Assembly (NCBI GenBank): GCA_035235625.1
Contig: CP141147.1
Location: 26,332,756 to 26,396,755, forward strand
Length of the DNA: 64,000 nucleotides
Direction: 5' to 3'
Source of the DNA: Saururus chinensis
Lineage: Eukaryota; Streptophyta; Magnoliopsida; Piperales; Saururaceae
Part shown: one piece after another, positions 11,241 through 22,274 of the stretch
Layout: every line of letters starts with the position of its first letter
Position numbering within the stretch: position 1 is the first letter of the stretch
Made by a program: the position numbers and the translations under genes
Notes under the pieces: generated by a model
What the model saw: the letters and a program-made list of their open reading frames with translations, nothing else
Databases searched by the model: none
Told to the model about the DNA's origin: nothing

Positions 11241-11543
11241 TTTTTTTAATAAATAAGACTATTAGGACGCTCGGGAGAGAGTATAGCTAATAGCATAAGT
11301 ATTTGCGATGTTTAATTTTAAATATCGCCAATACTTATGCTATTAGTGACACACACAATTTAGGGTCACTAGTACCTAATTTTTTTATTTTAAAAAAGCT
11401 AAGGCTATTAGCGACACACGGTAATTAGCATCGCTAATATCATGCTTAGTTGTGGCGCTTAAAAATAAGCATCGAAAATACTTGCTTTATTAGTGACGCT
11501 TTTTATAGAGCATCACTAATAGCATTATTTTTTAAAAAATAAA

Positions 11544-11790
11544 ATTTTCTTCCCTCTCTCTTCTCTCTTACCCCTGTCTCCCTCTCTCTTTCTTCCCTCC
11601 TCTCTCCCTCTCTCTCACTATTCTCTCTCCCCTCATTCTCTCTCTGTCTATCCTCTCTCTCTATTTACTCTCTCCCTCCCTCTCTCTATTCACTCTCTAT
11701 TATCTCTCTTCCCTCTCTCCCTCTAGCTATCCTGTCTGTCTCTCTATTCACACTCTCTCTTCTCTCTCTCTCTCTTCCCCTTTTTATGAC
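11544..11790. repeat. CT-rich pyrimidine tract (opposite polarity)
   Basis: TCTCTCCCTC-type sequence on the plus strand. Nearly all other tracts in the CACTA elements to its left are GA on this strand, so the polarity flips just before the GC-rich module at 11815. Confidence 0.85.
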
Positions 11791-11814
11791 ACTTCCATTA
11801 GATGCGTCACAAAA

Positions 11815-12050
11815 AGTGTAGCACTGGCAAAATTTTGCCCAATTAAATTTAACGCCCCCAACTCTCTGCCCACCCCCGCTCGTCACCGTCTCTGTCTCTG
11901 CCATCGACCTCTCTACTCCAGTCCAGCACGATGTCGACGAATTCTACACCCTCTCTATTCCCAGCAACGCCACTTCCGCCACTTAGTGGGGGGCAATGCG
12001 GGGAATGGAGACATTCTCCCAGTTGGTCTAGGGCCAAGTGCGGACCTAAT
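11815..12050. other. Short GC-rich module of outer CACTA element
   Basis: Contains the perfect 14-bp palindrome GGCAAAATTTTGCC (11826-11839), equivalent in place to the palindromes at 7171, 14415 and 52095, then about 200 bases of GC-rich non-repetitive sequence. Short minus-strand frames (11686-12037) overlap but resemble no known protein. Confidence 0.5.
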
Positions 12051-12865
12051 AAGCTATTTTTTTATTATTGTTATTATTAGTGACACATATACAAGTGTTG
12101 CTAATAAGCTATTTTTTTTGTTGAAATATTTTTTATTATTAGCGACACTTTATTAACGTTGTAAAAGTAAAATAATTAATAATGCAAAAATAACACTACA
12201 ACAAAATTTACTATTAGCAACACAAACACATGTGTCACAAAAAAATGAACTATTAGCGACGCAAAATAATGTGTCGCTAATAGTCATGTATTAGACACAC
12301 TTACTTTAAAGCGTCGCTAATACGAAGCATATTAGGAACACTTTCCAATAAGCATCGCTAATAGTTACGTTATTAACAATGATTTAAATAAGCGTCACTA
12401 AAAGATACATCTTTTAAAAAAAAGAAAAAAAATCATAACTATTAGCAACGCTTTGTCTTAAGCATTGCTAATTGTTTTAACAATAGTGACGCTTTCTAAC
12501 AAGCGTCGCTAATACATATACTATTAGCAACGCTTAAGAAAAATGTCCCTAATAGTAATGAATTTCAAATTAAAATATAAAAATTTAGAACTATTAGCAA
12601 TGCTTTTAAACAAGCGTCACAAATAGCATTGATAATAGTGACACTTGTTTACAAACGTCGCGATTAGCTTTATTAATTAATTTTATTTAACAAATAATTA
12701 TATAATAAATTAATATTAAACAAAAGTAAAAATAATATAATATATTTTATTCAATATTTACTATTTTTATATATAATAAATAAATATAAAATTTTCAATC
12801 AAAGGTAGTTTTAATAATAGATTAAACTTTCACTATTTATATATAATATATTTAATTTTTTAAAT

Positions 12866-14228
12866 TTTCTGAAGAAGAGAGAAAGAGAAAGAGGAGAGAG
12901 AGATATATAGAGATAGAGAAAGATGAGAGAGGGGAGAGAGAGAAGAGAGAGAGGGTGAAGGGAGAGAGAGTGAGGGAGAGAGGAGAGAGAGGAGGAGAGA
13001 GAGATAGAGAGAGAAAGAAAGATAGAGAGAGAAGGAGGAGAGAGAGAGAAGAGAGAGAGATCGTGAGAGAGGAGGGAGAGGCTGAGAAGAGAGAGGGTGA
13101 GGGGAGAGAGAGAATAGAGAGAGGGAGGGAGAGAGAGGAGGAGAGAGGGTGAGGGGAGAGAGAGAAGAGAGAGTGAGGGAGAGAGAGGAAGAGAGAGAGT
13201 GCAAAGAGAGAGTGAGGAGAGGGAGAATTTTTTTAATTATAAATTATTTTTAAAAAATTTAAAACAATGAAATATATATTAGTGATGCATAGGTTTATGC
13301 GTCGCAACTACCTTAGGGTAGTATAATCGCATAGGTGTATGCGTCGTTATTACCCTAAGGTAGTAGCGATGCATAGCTTTACGTGTTGCTAATATTATTT
13401 TTTATTTTTAAAAAAATTAGTAGAAAAGAGATAGTGGGGAGAGTAAGGGAGAGGGTAGAGAGCGAGAGAGGAGAGAGGGGAGAGAGAGGAGAAAGAGGAA
13501 GAGAGATAGAGGGGAGAGAGAGAGGGAGGGAGGGAGGAGAGAGGAGAGAGGAAGGAGGGAAGAGGTAGAAGGGAAAGAGAGAGGAGAGAGAGACAAGAGA
13601 GAGTGTGAGGGAAAGAGAGGAAGAGAGAGGGAGAGAGTGAGGAGAGAAGAAATTTTTTTAATTATAAATATATTTTTTTAAAATTTAAAATAATAAAAAA
13701 TTTGATATTAGCGATGCATAGGTGCATGGGTAGTAGCGACACGTACAACTATGCATTGCTAATAGTGTTTTTTATATTTAAAAAATTTAATAGAAAAATA
13801 GATAGTGGAGAGAGAGAGATAGAGGAGAGAGAGAGGGGCGAGAGGAAGAAAGAGAGATGGAGGGAGGAGAGAGAGGAAGGAGAGAGAGATAGAAAGAAAG
13901 AACGAGAGAGTGAGGGTAGAGAGAGCGTGAGGAGAGAAAGAGGGCGAGGAGAGAGAGATGAAAAAAATTTAACTATAAATTATTTTAAAAAAAATTAAAA
14001 ATAAAAAATTTTATATTAGCAACGTACATGTTTATGTGTCGCTATTACCTTAGGGTAGTAGCAATGCATAGGTTTATGCATCGCTAATAATATTTTTTAT
14101 TTTTAAAAAATTAATAGAAAAGAGGTAGTGTGGAGAGAGAGAAGGGAGACAGAGAGAGTGAACAGAGAGCGAAGAGAGAGAAAGGAAAGAGAGAGAGAGA
14201 GGGAGGAAGAGAGAGAGGAGAGATAATT
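12866..14228. repeat. Four GA-rich tracts separated by near-identical linkers
   Basis: Tracts at 12866-13225, 13425-13655, 13800-13965 and 14118-14228. Each is followed by AATTTTTTTAATTATAAAT-like linker and a paired motif (GCGATGCATAGGTTTATGCG type), then re-enters through TTTTTAAAAAAATTAGTAGAAAAGAG-like linker. The linker, motif and GA tract form a higher-order repeat of roughly 200-400 bp present four times. Confidence 0.85.
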
Positions 14229-14409
14229 AATTTTTTTATTATAAATTATTTTTTAAAAATTTTAAAATTACAAAAATTCTTATTAGTGACGCATAAGGTA
14301 TGTGTCGCTACTAGCCTAGTGTAGTAGTGACGCATACCTTATGTGTCTCTAATAACTTGTGTATTAGTAACGCATATATTATGTGTAGCAGATATAATGT
14401 TTGTTTTTA

Positions 14410-14800
14410 CGGCGTGGGCAAAAATTTCACCTGCGCCAGCAAAATTTTAACCATGCCCACGGTTATTAACCCCCCCCCCCCCCCCCAATCCCTCTCACCT
14501 GTGGCGCCACCTTCCTTCTCCAGCCGCTGCCTTGGTCCCAGTCCCCCACCCCCCTCCTTCCTCTCTCTATTTTTACAGAGAGGGGAAGGAGGGGGGAACA
14601 AGGAAAGAGGGGGGAGCAGGAGGGAGGAAGGGGGGGCACCCCCATTCACAACTCCCCACCCCATCCCCCCCCCCCCATTAGAGGAAGGGAAGAGAGGGGA
14701 CCCGGAAGAGAGAGAGGGGAGGAGGGGGCCAGATTTCGATGCCCCTTCGGAATCTGGCCACCTCCCTCTTCCTTGCCAGGCCCGCCACCAGCAGGCTTTT
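14410..14800. other. GC-rich internal module of nested CACTA element
   Basis: Opens with GGCGTGGGCAAAAATTTCACC and GCAAAATTTTAACC, continues through a poly-C run (14471-14486), C-rich and G-rich stretches, and closes with the 33-bp hairpin at 14727-14759. Frames of 192 and 85 residues cover it on opposite strands, and neither resembles a known protein. Confidence 0.6.
14727..14759. repeat. 33-bp hairpin conserved between CACTA elements
   Basis: GGCCAGATTTC, 11-base loop, GGAATCTGGCC. The outer nine pairs are perfect. Same length and arm sequence as 7742-7774, with a different loop. Confidence 0.65.
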
Positions 14801-15344
14801 TCTTTTAAAAATGTTAGGTTTTTAGCAACGCTTCTAAAAGCGTCGCTAAAGTGTATTTTTTTAAAAAATATTTTTTATAAAGTGTCGCTAATAACTATTC
14901 ATTAGAGACACATTATTTTGCGTCTCTAATAAGATATTTCTTATTTTTTTTAAAAATATATTTTACATTATTGACGCATAATTTAGCGTCGTTAATAAGA
15001 AATTATTAGCAACGCTTATAATGATGTATCACTAATAAGGTGTTTTTTATTTTTTTTACAAATAATTTTTATATTAGCAACACATAATTACATGTCGCTA
15101 CTAACCAATTATTAGCAACACTTAGAATTATGTGTCACTAATAATTTAATATTATCGACACTTGAATATTATCATAAAAGTAATATCATTAGCGACGTAT
15201 AAATATATGTCACCAATGTTAGCTATTAGCGACACTTTTAGTTAAGCGTCGCTAATGTGTAGTTAGAGACTATAGTTTTATCGACGCATGTAGCCATACT
15301 TTTTATGCGTTGATAATAACAATGACGCTTTTAAGTGTCGCTAA

Positions 15345-16369
15345 GGGTTTGTTTGGATTGGTGGAAACGGGGAGAAAGGGAAAGAGAAAGAGAAAGTGAA
15401 TCCAGGTGAAAGAGAAACTAGGAGATTCCTAAATATTTTCCACTGTTTGGTTACACAAATGATGTTAGAGAAAATTGACAATGACAGTGGTGGTAGCGGC
15501 GGTGGTGGTGTTGGTAACGGTGGTGGTGGTTGTGGCGGTGGCGGTTGTAGTAGTGATGGCGGCAGCGGTGGTGGTGGCGATGGTAGTGGTGGTGGTGGTA
15601 GTGGTGGAGATGATGGTGGTGACGGTGGCAAAGATGGTGGTGGCAGTGACATTGGTGGTGGTGGCAGCGGCAGCTGCGGCGGTGGAGGCAGCAGTGGTAG
15701 TGGTGGTAGTGGCTGTGGTAGCGATGGTGGCAGCAATGGTGGCGGTGATGTCACGGACGTGCCTCTTGGGCAGCCGGTTGTGCGGCGCTTATAGGCTAAA
15801 GGCCGACGAAGCAAGCATTTGCGTGGGACAAGAGGTTTGCCTTGCATGGATGCGTTGCACAAATCACTTGCGGGCGCTCATGCAAAGCAAAGAGGTAGGG
15901 GCAGAAAGTGAGTCACATTGAAAGTGAAAATAAAGAAATGTACATGGAAGTAAAGCAAAAAGGGAATTGGTAGGGTGCTCGGAACGCAGTCCGTGATAGG
16001 TGGTGGTGGCGATGGTGGTGGTGGCGGCAATGGTGGTGGTGGTGGTGGCAGAGGTGGTGGTGGTGGCAATGGCGACGGTGGTGGCAGTGGCGGTGGTGGT
16101 AGCGATAGTGGCTATAACAGTGGCGGCGGTGGTTGCGGCAATAGTGGTAGTGGTGGTAGTAGTAGCAGTAAGACATGAGTGTTTAATATTATGACTTTCT
16201 CCCAAAATCAATGGGTTAATAGGTGAAAAATTTTTAGGCCGAAATTTTATCTATTTTTTCTCACTTTTTACCCTAGTTTCTTTTTATCTGTTGCACCAAA
16301 CAATGGAATTGGAAAATTTTAAGAAGATTCATTTCCTTTTCTCTGCTTTCTACCAATCCAAACAGACCC
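15345..16369. mobile_element. Harbinger/Tourist-type element rich in GGT repeats, TAA target duplication
   Basis: Ends are GGGTTTGTTTGGATTGGT and its inverted partner ACCAATCCAAACAGACCC, flanked by TAA at 15342-15344 and 16370-16372, as expected for PIF/Harbinger insertion at TWA sites. Deleting it restores a normal CACTA motif. The inside is largely GGT/GGC trinucleotide repeat (15481-15750 and 15990-16175). No transposase was seen. The Gly-rich, Val-rich and Pro-rich frames are products of the repeat. A truncated relative in the opposite orientation is at 33745-34218. Confidence 0.85.
15481..16175. repeat. GGT/GGC imperfect trinucleotide arrays
   Basis: Two arrays (15481-15750 and 15990-16175) of GGTGGTGGCGATGGT-like triplets lie in the same orientation, separated by about 240 bases of unique sequence. 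Part of the Harbinger-type element. Confidence 0.85.
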
Positions 16370-16599
16370 TAATAGTCATTTTTATTGTAGTGTAAGCATC
16401 ACTAATAGTCATTTTTGTTGTAGTGAACATCACTAATAGTAGATTATTAGCAATGCTTTATCTTAAACGTCGCTAATGAGCAAGAGCGACGCTTTGTCTT
16501 AAGTGTCGCTAACGAGCAATAGCGACTGCAATTTTATCGATGCGCTAATAGAACTATTTGTTGTAGTAGTTGAGCAATATGATTAATTGTTTGCAGAAT

Positions 16600-17345
16600 G
16601 GAGTAGTGGCCACAATCCATAAATCTGATTTACCAGGGCCAGGTATAAATCAGGAAGAGATATACTTGAATCTGAAAATCAGGACAATACAGAAATCATA
16701 AGAAAGATGCATCCGGTTGTGGAAAAGCTCAAAGAAAACACAAAGCAACCGATGCGGGGTGTCCTTTCAAAATAGTAGGAACCCAGGTGCACATCCCAAA
16801 TTTGGGAAGAAGATGGACGATTGAAGTTGTATGCAAGTTTCATAATCACCCTCCTCTTCAGTTTGGACAAGGTCATGCATTTGTCGGTAAGCTGAATAAT
16901 GAAGAAAAGGAAATTTTGAAAGATATGTCTACATAAAGTGTGAAACCCTCCCAATGTTTTGAAAACCATTAAACAGAAAAATCCCAACAATCGAAGTACA
17001 ATCCGCACTATATATACAAGAAGGGATATGCTCATAGTTCAAAGACAAGGTTGACTTCAGTTCAGTTAATATAGCATCAAGTCGTGCTAAGAGCGCTCAT
17101 TCAACATCATTGCGCAACATTGACGGGAACATGACTCTCCAGTTTAATGAAATTAAAAAACCTTTTGAAGAGAGCCGTTTATGAATTCTGCACCAATTGA
17201 ACGGGGATTTTTATAAGGACATGATAGGATTAGAGGCACACCTAATGGTAGAAGAATATAGAAAAGAAGCAACAGTACAATACTACAACGAAGACAAATA
17301 TGACACAAATTGCTAATGTCATATGGTCTCCCTTGCAAACACATA
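16600..17345 (+). pseudogene. MULE (FAR1-related) transposase remnant
   Basis: Plus-strand frames keep parts of a MULE-type transposase in the right order. First is a DNA-binding segment (GCPFKIVGTQVHIPNLGRRW, then VCKFHNHP, about 16755-16855). Then comes EEKEILKDMST. A segment like SLRNIDGNMTLQFNEIKKPF lies at about 17105-17165, and YGLPCKHII, the SWIM zinc-finger end, at about 17318-17345. In intact family members a catalytic core of several hundred residues lies between the first and last parts and is missing here, so this is a deleted, frame-shifted relic. The strand and order are consistent throughout. It ends next to the gypsy fossil at 17378. Confidence 0.65.
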
Positions 17346-17377
17346 ATTTCAAACTTGCTTGAGCAAAAATCATAATT

Positions 17378-20300
17378 TCAGCAGTTCACTGGTTCAGCTA
17401 ATAGGGATGAAGAGTCCTGAGGCACTGAAGATTGGTAAGCATACAAATTGGCAACATTGAGAGTTTTGGATATCCCAAATTCAAGGAGGAGATCGACGAT
17501 GTAGGCATTGTCATTGAGTTTATGGAGTAATGGGAAAGGACCATATTTGCTGGGAGAAAGTTCAAAATGCATCCTAGTAGGGTGCAATCCTTCCAGAGGT
17601 ACACCATAATGACGTTGCCCACGTGAAAGAGAAGTTGACGACGGCATTGATAAGCTTGATGCTTGTAGGAGAGATAGGAGTCCTGCAAATGTTGCTGAAT
17701 CTCCTTGAGAGTAGTTAACTTGGAAAGGGTTTAAATAACATTAGAACTTTCACCTGTGGATGGTGGGTGGAGAACAAAGACCACCGGAAATCGAGGATTC
17801 TTACCATAAACAACCTCAAACGGTGATTTTCCAATGGATAGAGTTGTTGGCAAACTCAGCTTTATAATGTAATGATCCCAAAATCTGGGCTTATCCACTC
17901 AGGCTACAAAGCAAGTTACACACAGAAAAATTCAATACCTCAGTTGCCCATCCGTCTATGGGTGGCAGGCGGATCTAAATTACATAGTTTAACTGGCTCA
18001 GATAAACGGGAGTCCCTGTCTGAAGTAATTGACACCAGAACCCCATTATGACACACTATTTCCTTAAAAAATAGTCTTTTCACAAGGCAAGAAGTGACTC
18101 ACTTTGGAGAATCTATCGCCAACTACAAAAATTGAATCAACCACAAACTCCATTGAAAGATCTTCCCAAGGTGCGGAGCCGTGGAGGGTATGGGCAAAGG
18201 CAAATAGAGTCCAGTGGCTTGGCTATGTCCCTTTGCCCGCTGATATGTCCCACACTGTTTGACATAGCGACATTGCGATGAAGTTTAGGACAACAAAAGC
18301 AAGCAGTAACCGGGGTTGTTGATTTCCAGTGTACAAGTATCCTTCCTGTAATATAAAATCTTGGTCGCGTCTGGCAATACTATGACAATGTGACCAAGCA
18401 ATTTGAAAATCTGGCTCAGATTCATACAGTTCCACAATAGATTGCAACCCAAATACATTTGCTTGCATGGTTGTTAAGAGGGACGCTTGCCGACTCAATG
18501 CATCAGACACCTTATTCATTTTTCCAGCCTTGTATTTAATCACGAAATCGAATTCTTGAAGTTCCACTAACCATTGGGCATGCATGCACTTACTCTTGGT
18601 ATGGTTGTTCACAAACTTAAGTGCTTGGCGATCCATATGTAAGATAAATTCCTTATGAAGAAAATGCAGCAAATGTTTAAGAATTTGGACAAGGGCAAAG
18701 AATTCCAACTTGTAAACAGGCCAGTTCCATCAAGATTCAATTAGCTTCTTACTAAAGAAAGCGATCGGTTTACGGGCTGCCCCAACACCAAGGCATGATG
18801 CATCACATTCCACTTCAAATATTTTATAAAAATCTTGGAAAGCAAGTACAGGAGCTGAGATTAGGTACCGTCTAAGGCATTAAAAACTACCTTCAACTTC
18901 AGTTTGCCCACCTAAAGTGGACCTTCTTTAGACATTCAGTAAGCACGGCAGCCACCATGCTAAAGTTCTGAACAAACCCTCTCAAAAGGGTCGATAGCCC
19001 ATGAAAACTGCTCACCACTGCCACATTTTTGGGCGTTGGCCACTCTTTTATAGCTTTAATTTTCTCTTCAAAATTGTCATCATCATTGGCAAATCAAGTA
19101 GAAACTCTATTCAATCTTGAACCAAAATCGTCAACAAGCAATTACAAACAGTAATGAAACCAAATGACTTCTCGGAATCCACCTGGTTAGCTTGAATCCA
19201 CAAGCTAGAAAGAATTCTTCATGTTGAATCCACAACACTTCGCTCCTCCCAAATCCATGAGAACCGATGAACAGAGCTTCAGCTCCTAAAGGTTTGAAAA
19301 CCAATTCATATTCAGCACAAGATGTCTTCCCGCAACTTCCTCCTTCCCTTATACTTATCAGATTACTGTTCGAATTTCAAATTATTTTACTAACTGAACT
19401 GAAGTCAAAGTAAAATGTTACACATACCCTTATTGGTTAATTCCATTAAGCTTGTCCACTTCAGAGCTACTGCATCATCAAGTGCAGCAGCAGTGATGTT
19501 AGCAGCTTTTCGAAGTGAAGCTAGAAAAAAATGTTAACTTCACATTTTCCACGTATAGTGTAAGCATAAGGATTCCCTTTGGTGTTTCCGGACACAACTT
19601 TAGAGTAATGCTGGGATTTTATTGTACCCTGTTTCCAAGTTTTTACGGGGTTAGAACTGCCTTGAAATGACATTCCCTTTAAATGAAGTACTAACTTAAG
19701 CATTTTTACGATCAGCTAATGAGAACTGATTGTTCTGCCTATTTACCTTGTGTTTCAGATCGAATGGCAGCCTGAACTGCATCTGTCATGGTGTAAATTG
19801 GATTAGAGCAACTTGGTCTTGAAGTTCATACTTTAATCCGTTAACAAATTGAGATACCAGTCGCTGAAACTCAGCCAAATACTCATGAACAAATTAATTT
19901 CCGCGCTGGCAATTTTGATATTGCTAGAACAAAAGTTGATCATAATCAACAGGTAGAAATCGAGCTCTAAGGACTTGTTTCATTTTCTGCCAGCTCCACA
20001 CCAGGTGCTTACCAATTGCCCCCTTCGATTTACAAGAAATCAATTTAACCTTCTGATCTTCTAGAACTTCCAAATAATCAAAGTGCCGCTCCACCTCCTC
20101 ATGAAGCCACTCAAGAAAATCTTCAATATGCGATTCTCCATTAAACGTGCGCAGTTCCACCTTAACAGCTTGAGGCCGTTGAAGGCTTCAAATGGATCTT
20201 CATCTTGTCTTTGGTCATATGGTTCTTCAATTTCCCCATTGCAAGAATCTTTATTATACTATACTGAAGTTGCCCGAATTGGATTAACAGGTCCTGAAAC

Positions 20301-20520
20301 AAATTGACGACCATCTCCACCTCGTTGATTCTCTGGGACAGTTTGTCGAACAGGTGGGTGGTCCAGAAATTGTGGAGGTTGAAAATTCAAGATCAATTGC
20401 TGAAGCTACGCCTCGATTTGATCCATTTTCTGGTTCAACTGACATATGCTCCATCCCTGATTGCTTCTATCAACGGAATCCTCCATGATTGGGGTGAGCA
20501 AGGCTCTAATCCTAAATGAC
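17378..20520 (-). mobile_element. Ty3/gypsy retrotransposon fossil, minus strand
   Basis: Read on the minus strand, the parts lie in the usual gypsy order. Gag-like sequence is at about 19924-20480, the end of reverse transcriptase plus RNase H at about 18480-19060, the integrase zinc-binding region at 18223-18480, and the integrase C-terminal region at 17378-17900. The piece between gag and reverse transcriptase (19100-19750) does not look coding and the protease is not evident. No LTR pair was found: the 3' side runs directly into the MULE relic. It is heavily broken (well over ten interruptions) and old. The integrase end suggests a chromovirus-type element, but the clade is uncertain. Confidence 0.75.
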
Positions 20521-22274
20521 AGTGGCAGAAATGACAAATTTAACAAATTGAAAACTTACACGAAAAATAAAGGGAAAGAAAGGATTATACAACATGGAAT
20601 CCACCAAGTTAATTTGAATCGATGAATTTATAGCACAAATGGTGAATCCACACCATGAGAGCATCCCAATTCCATGAGATACATTCTCAGCCCATCGAAA
20701 AAATTAGTATGTTGCAGAAAAGATAGCCCCCTTACTCTTTGACCCAAATGTTACAAGCTTTTATAGCTCTTTATCCATGTTCCTATTATTACAATTATGC
20801 CACGAACAAACTCAGCCCAAAGAATGAACTAGGAAAAGACAATATTGTCCTGACATCAACACTGACTATCTATATATGTGATAACCTGGAGTCCAAGAGG
20901 TCACTAGTTCTGCTATACATCATAAACTATGTTCTTTTTTTTTTTCGATACAACTCACTTCTTACTTTCTCAGATAAGTGGTTTGTCACTTGGGATTTTA
21001 AAATACAAATTGTGAATTTTGATGTTAGTCATTTGGAATTTAGAGTGCATATTTCATATTGTAGCATTGATTATTATATGTGACGATTTAGAAATATTAT
21101 GTAAATTTTAAAATATGAAATCTAACTTTTAGAAGTAAAATTTGAATTATTAAAAACATATTGGTAGCGCAAACCAATTGTGTAAAAAACTTGCTACTAG
21201 AATTTTTGATGTTGTTCACGTAATGTGATTATTTCTAGTTGCCGCCTTTAGCTCAATATAAATAGCACATGAGTAGAAACCCTAGTTTCGGGTTCCGAAC
21301 CTATTACTGCTTGAAATTAGTTTTGAATGAGGGTTGAAAGAAGAAAGATGACCGGAAAAGAAGGACGAGGTAAGTAAGTATCAAGAAGTTATTTTTCAAA
21401 GTTAGGATTGTGATTTATAATTGATTTCATAGTTTCATAACGAATTTATAAAAAAAAAATCAAAGTCTTAGGTGCAACATTGATGGTGGTGTCACAGGGA
21501 GTGTTGAGAAGGGATAAACATGTACTTAGGCTTATTTTAGTTGTGTTTTTTTTTGTGTTTCGGAAGGTTTTAAAACTGTTAGGATTCTCAAGAGGGGTTT
21601 ATCCATGTATTATTAAAAAACAAATGAGAATGAGATGGAATTCCTCAAGTGACCAACACAACCCCGACTTGGTCAGAAGGGTGTCAATTGTTCTCTAAAA
21701 TGGTGAAATGCAGTTTTGGGTGGACCATTTAGGTTTCATCCACATTCTTCTTATATGTATTGTACATGTTGGTGGGAGTGGACAGTCCGATGTGGATTCT
21801 GAAGGTGTCAATTTTACTGACATGAGGGAGGACATTTTGGGGGTGGTGTAGAGTCTTCAACATGGCTAAGGACATATAGATGATGATGTTGATAGGAGCT
21901 TATAGGGCATCATAAGGTGGGGCTAACTAGGATTTGAAAATAAATTTTAGTATTTTAAAATTTCCTGTTAGTCGTTTAGAATTGTCTATGCCATATTTAC
22001 AATCTAGCGTTATTACATTAAGATTTAAAATATAATATTTTAAATATTGCGTTAGTAGTTAAACAATTAATTCTTGTATTTAAAATATAGCGTTCATTAA
22101 AAATCTTAGGATTATGATTTGAGAGGATTTTGCTGGAAACTTATAACATAAAAGTAAGATTTTACAACACCACCTCTAGAGGTAGTATTGTAAAATGACA
22201 GAAGCACTAGAAAAGGGAGGTTGGCATGCACTAGAAAATAAAGGTCGACACATACTAGAGGTCAATACCAATAT
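20521..22274. other. Unassigned AT-rich DNA, LTR-like in parts
   Basis: 20521-20900 continues the non-coding side of the gypsy fossil and may hold leader or LTR sequence. At 21250-21260 CAATATAAATAGCAC is a TATA-like motif followed by a G/A-rich leader, which could belong to an old LTR or a dead promoter. Frames at 20739-21083 and 21480-21698 show no recognisable domains. I see no gene. Confidence 0.35.

Larger units (their letters stand above)
12194..16392. mobile_element. Complete CACTA element with TAA target duplication, nested
   Basis: Starts CACTACAACAAAATTTAC and ends TTTTTATTGTAGTG, with TAA at 12191-12193 and 16393-16395. It sits inside another CACTA element. Contents are TTAGCAACGC-type motif arrays (12210-12670, 13270-13400, 13700-13770, 14010-14400, 14820-15340), GA tracts (12866-13225, 13425-13655, 13800-13965, 14118-14228), a GC-rich module (14410-14800) and an inserted Harbinger-type element (15345-16369). 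No transposase was recognised. Confidence 0.88.
8745..16568. mobile_element. Nested CACTA complex (outer element)
   Basis: The left end TACTACAACAGAATG at 8745 is a slightly mutated CACTACAACAAAA terminus. On the right, termini occur at 16392, 16425 and about 16568. The 16392 terminus pairs with 12194. When that element is removed the sequence joins smoothly into a normal subterminal end at 16425. The tail 16426-16568 ends TTTGTTGTAGTA and may be the end of a further element. Arrays of TTAGCGACGC-type motifs fill 8750-9420, 9960-10080, 10430-11050 and 11260-11530. GA or CT tracts lie at 9595-9690, 9818-9935, 10184-10412, 11056-11240 and 11544-11790. Which left end pairs with which outer right end is unresolved. 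Confidence 0.65.

Noticed and set aside
15341-16211. Gly-rich, Val-rich and Pro-rich frames on both strands
   Set aside because: All read from GGT/GGC triplet arrays in a Harbinger-type element.
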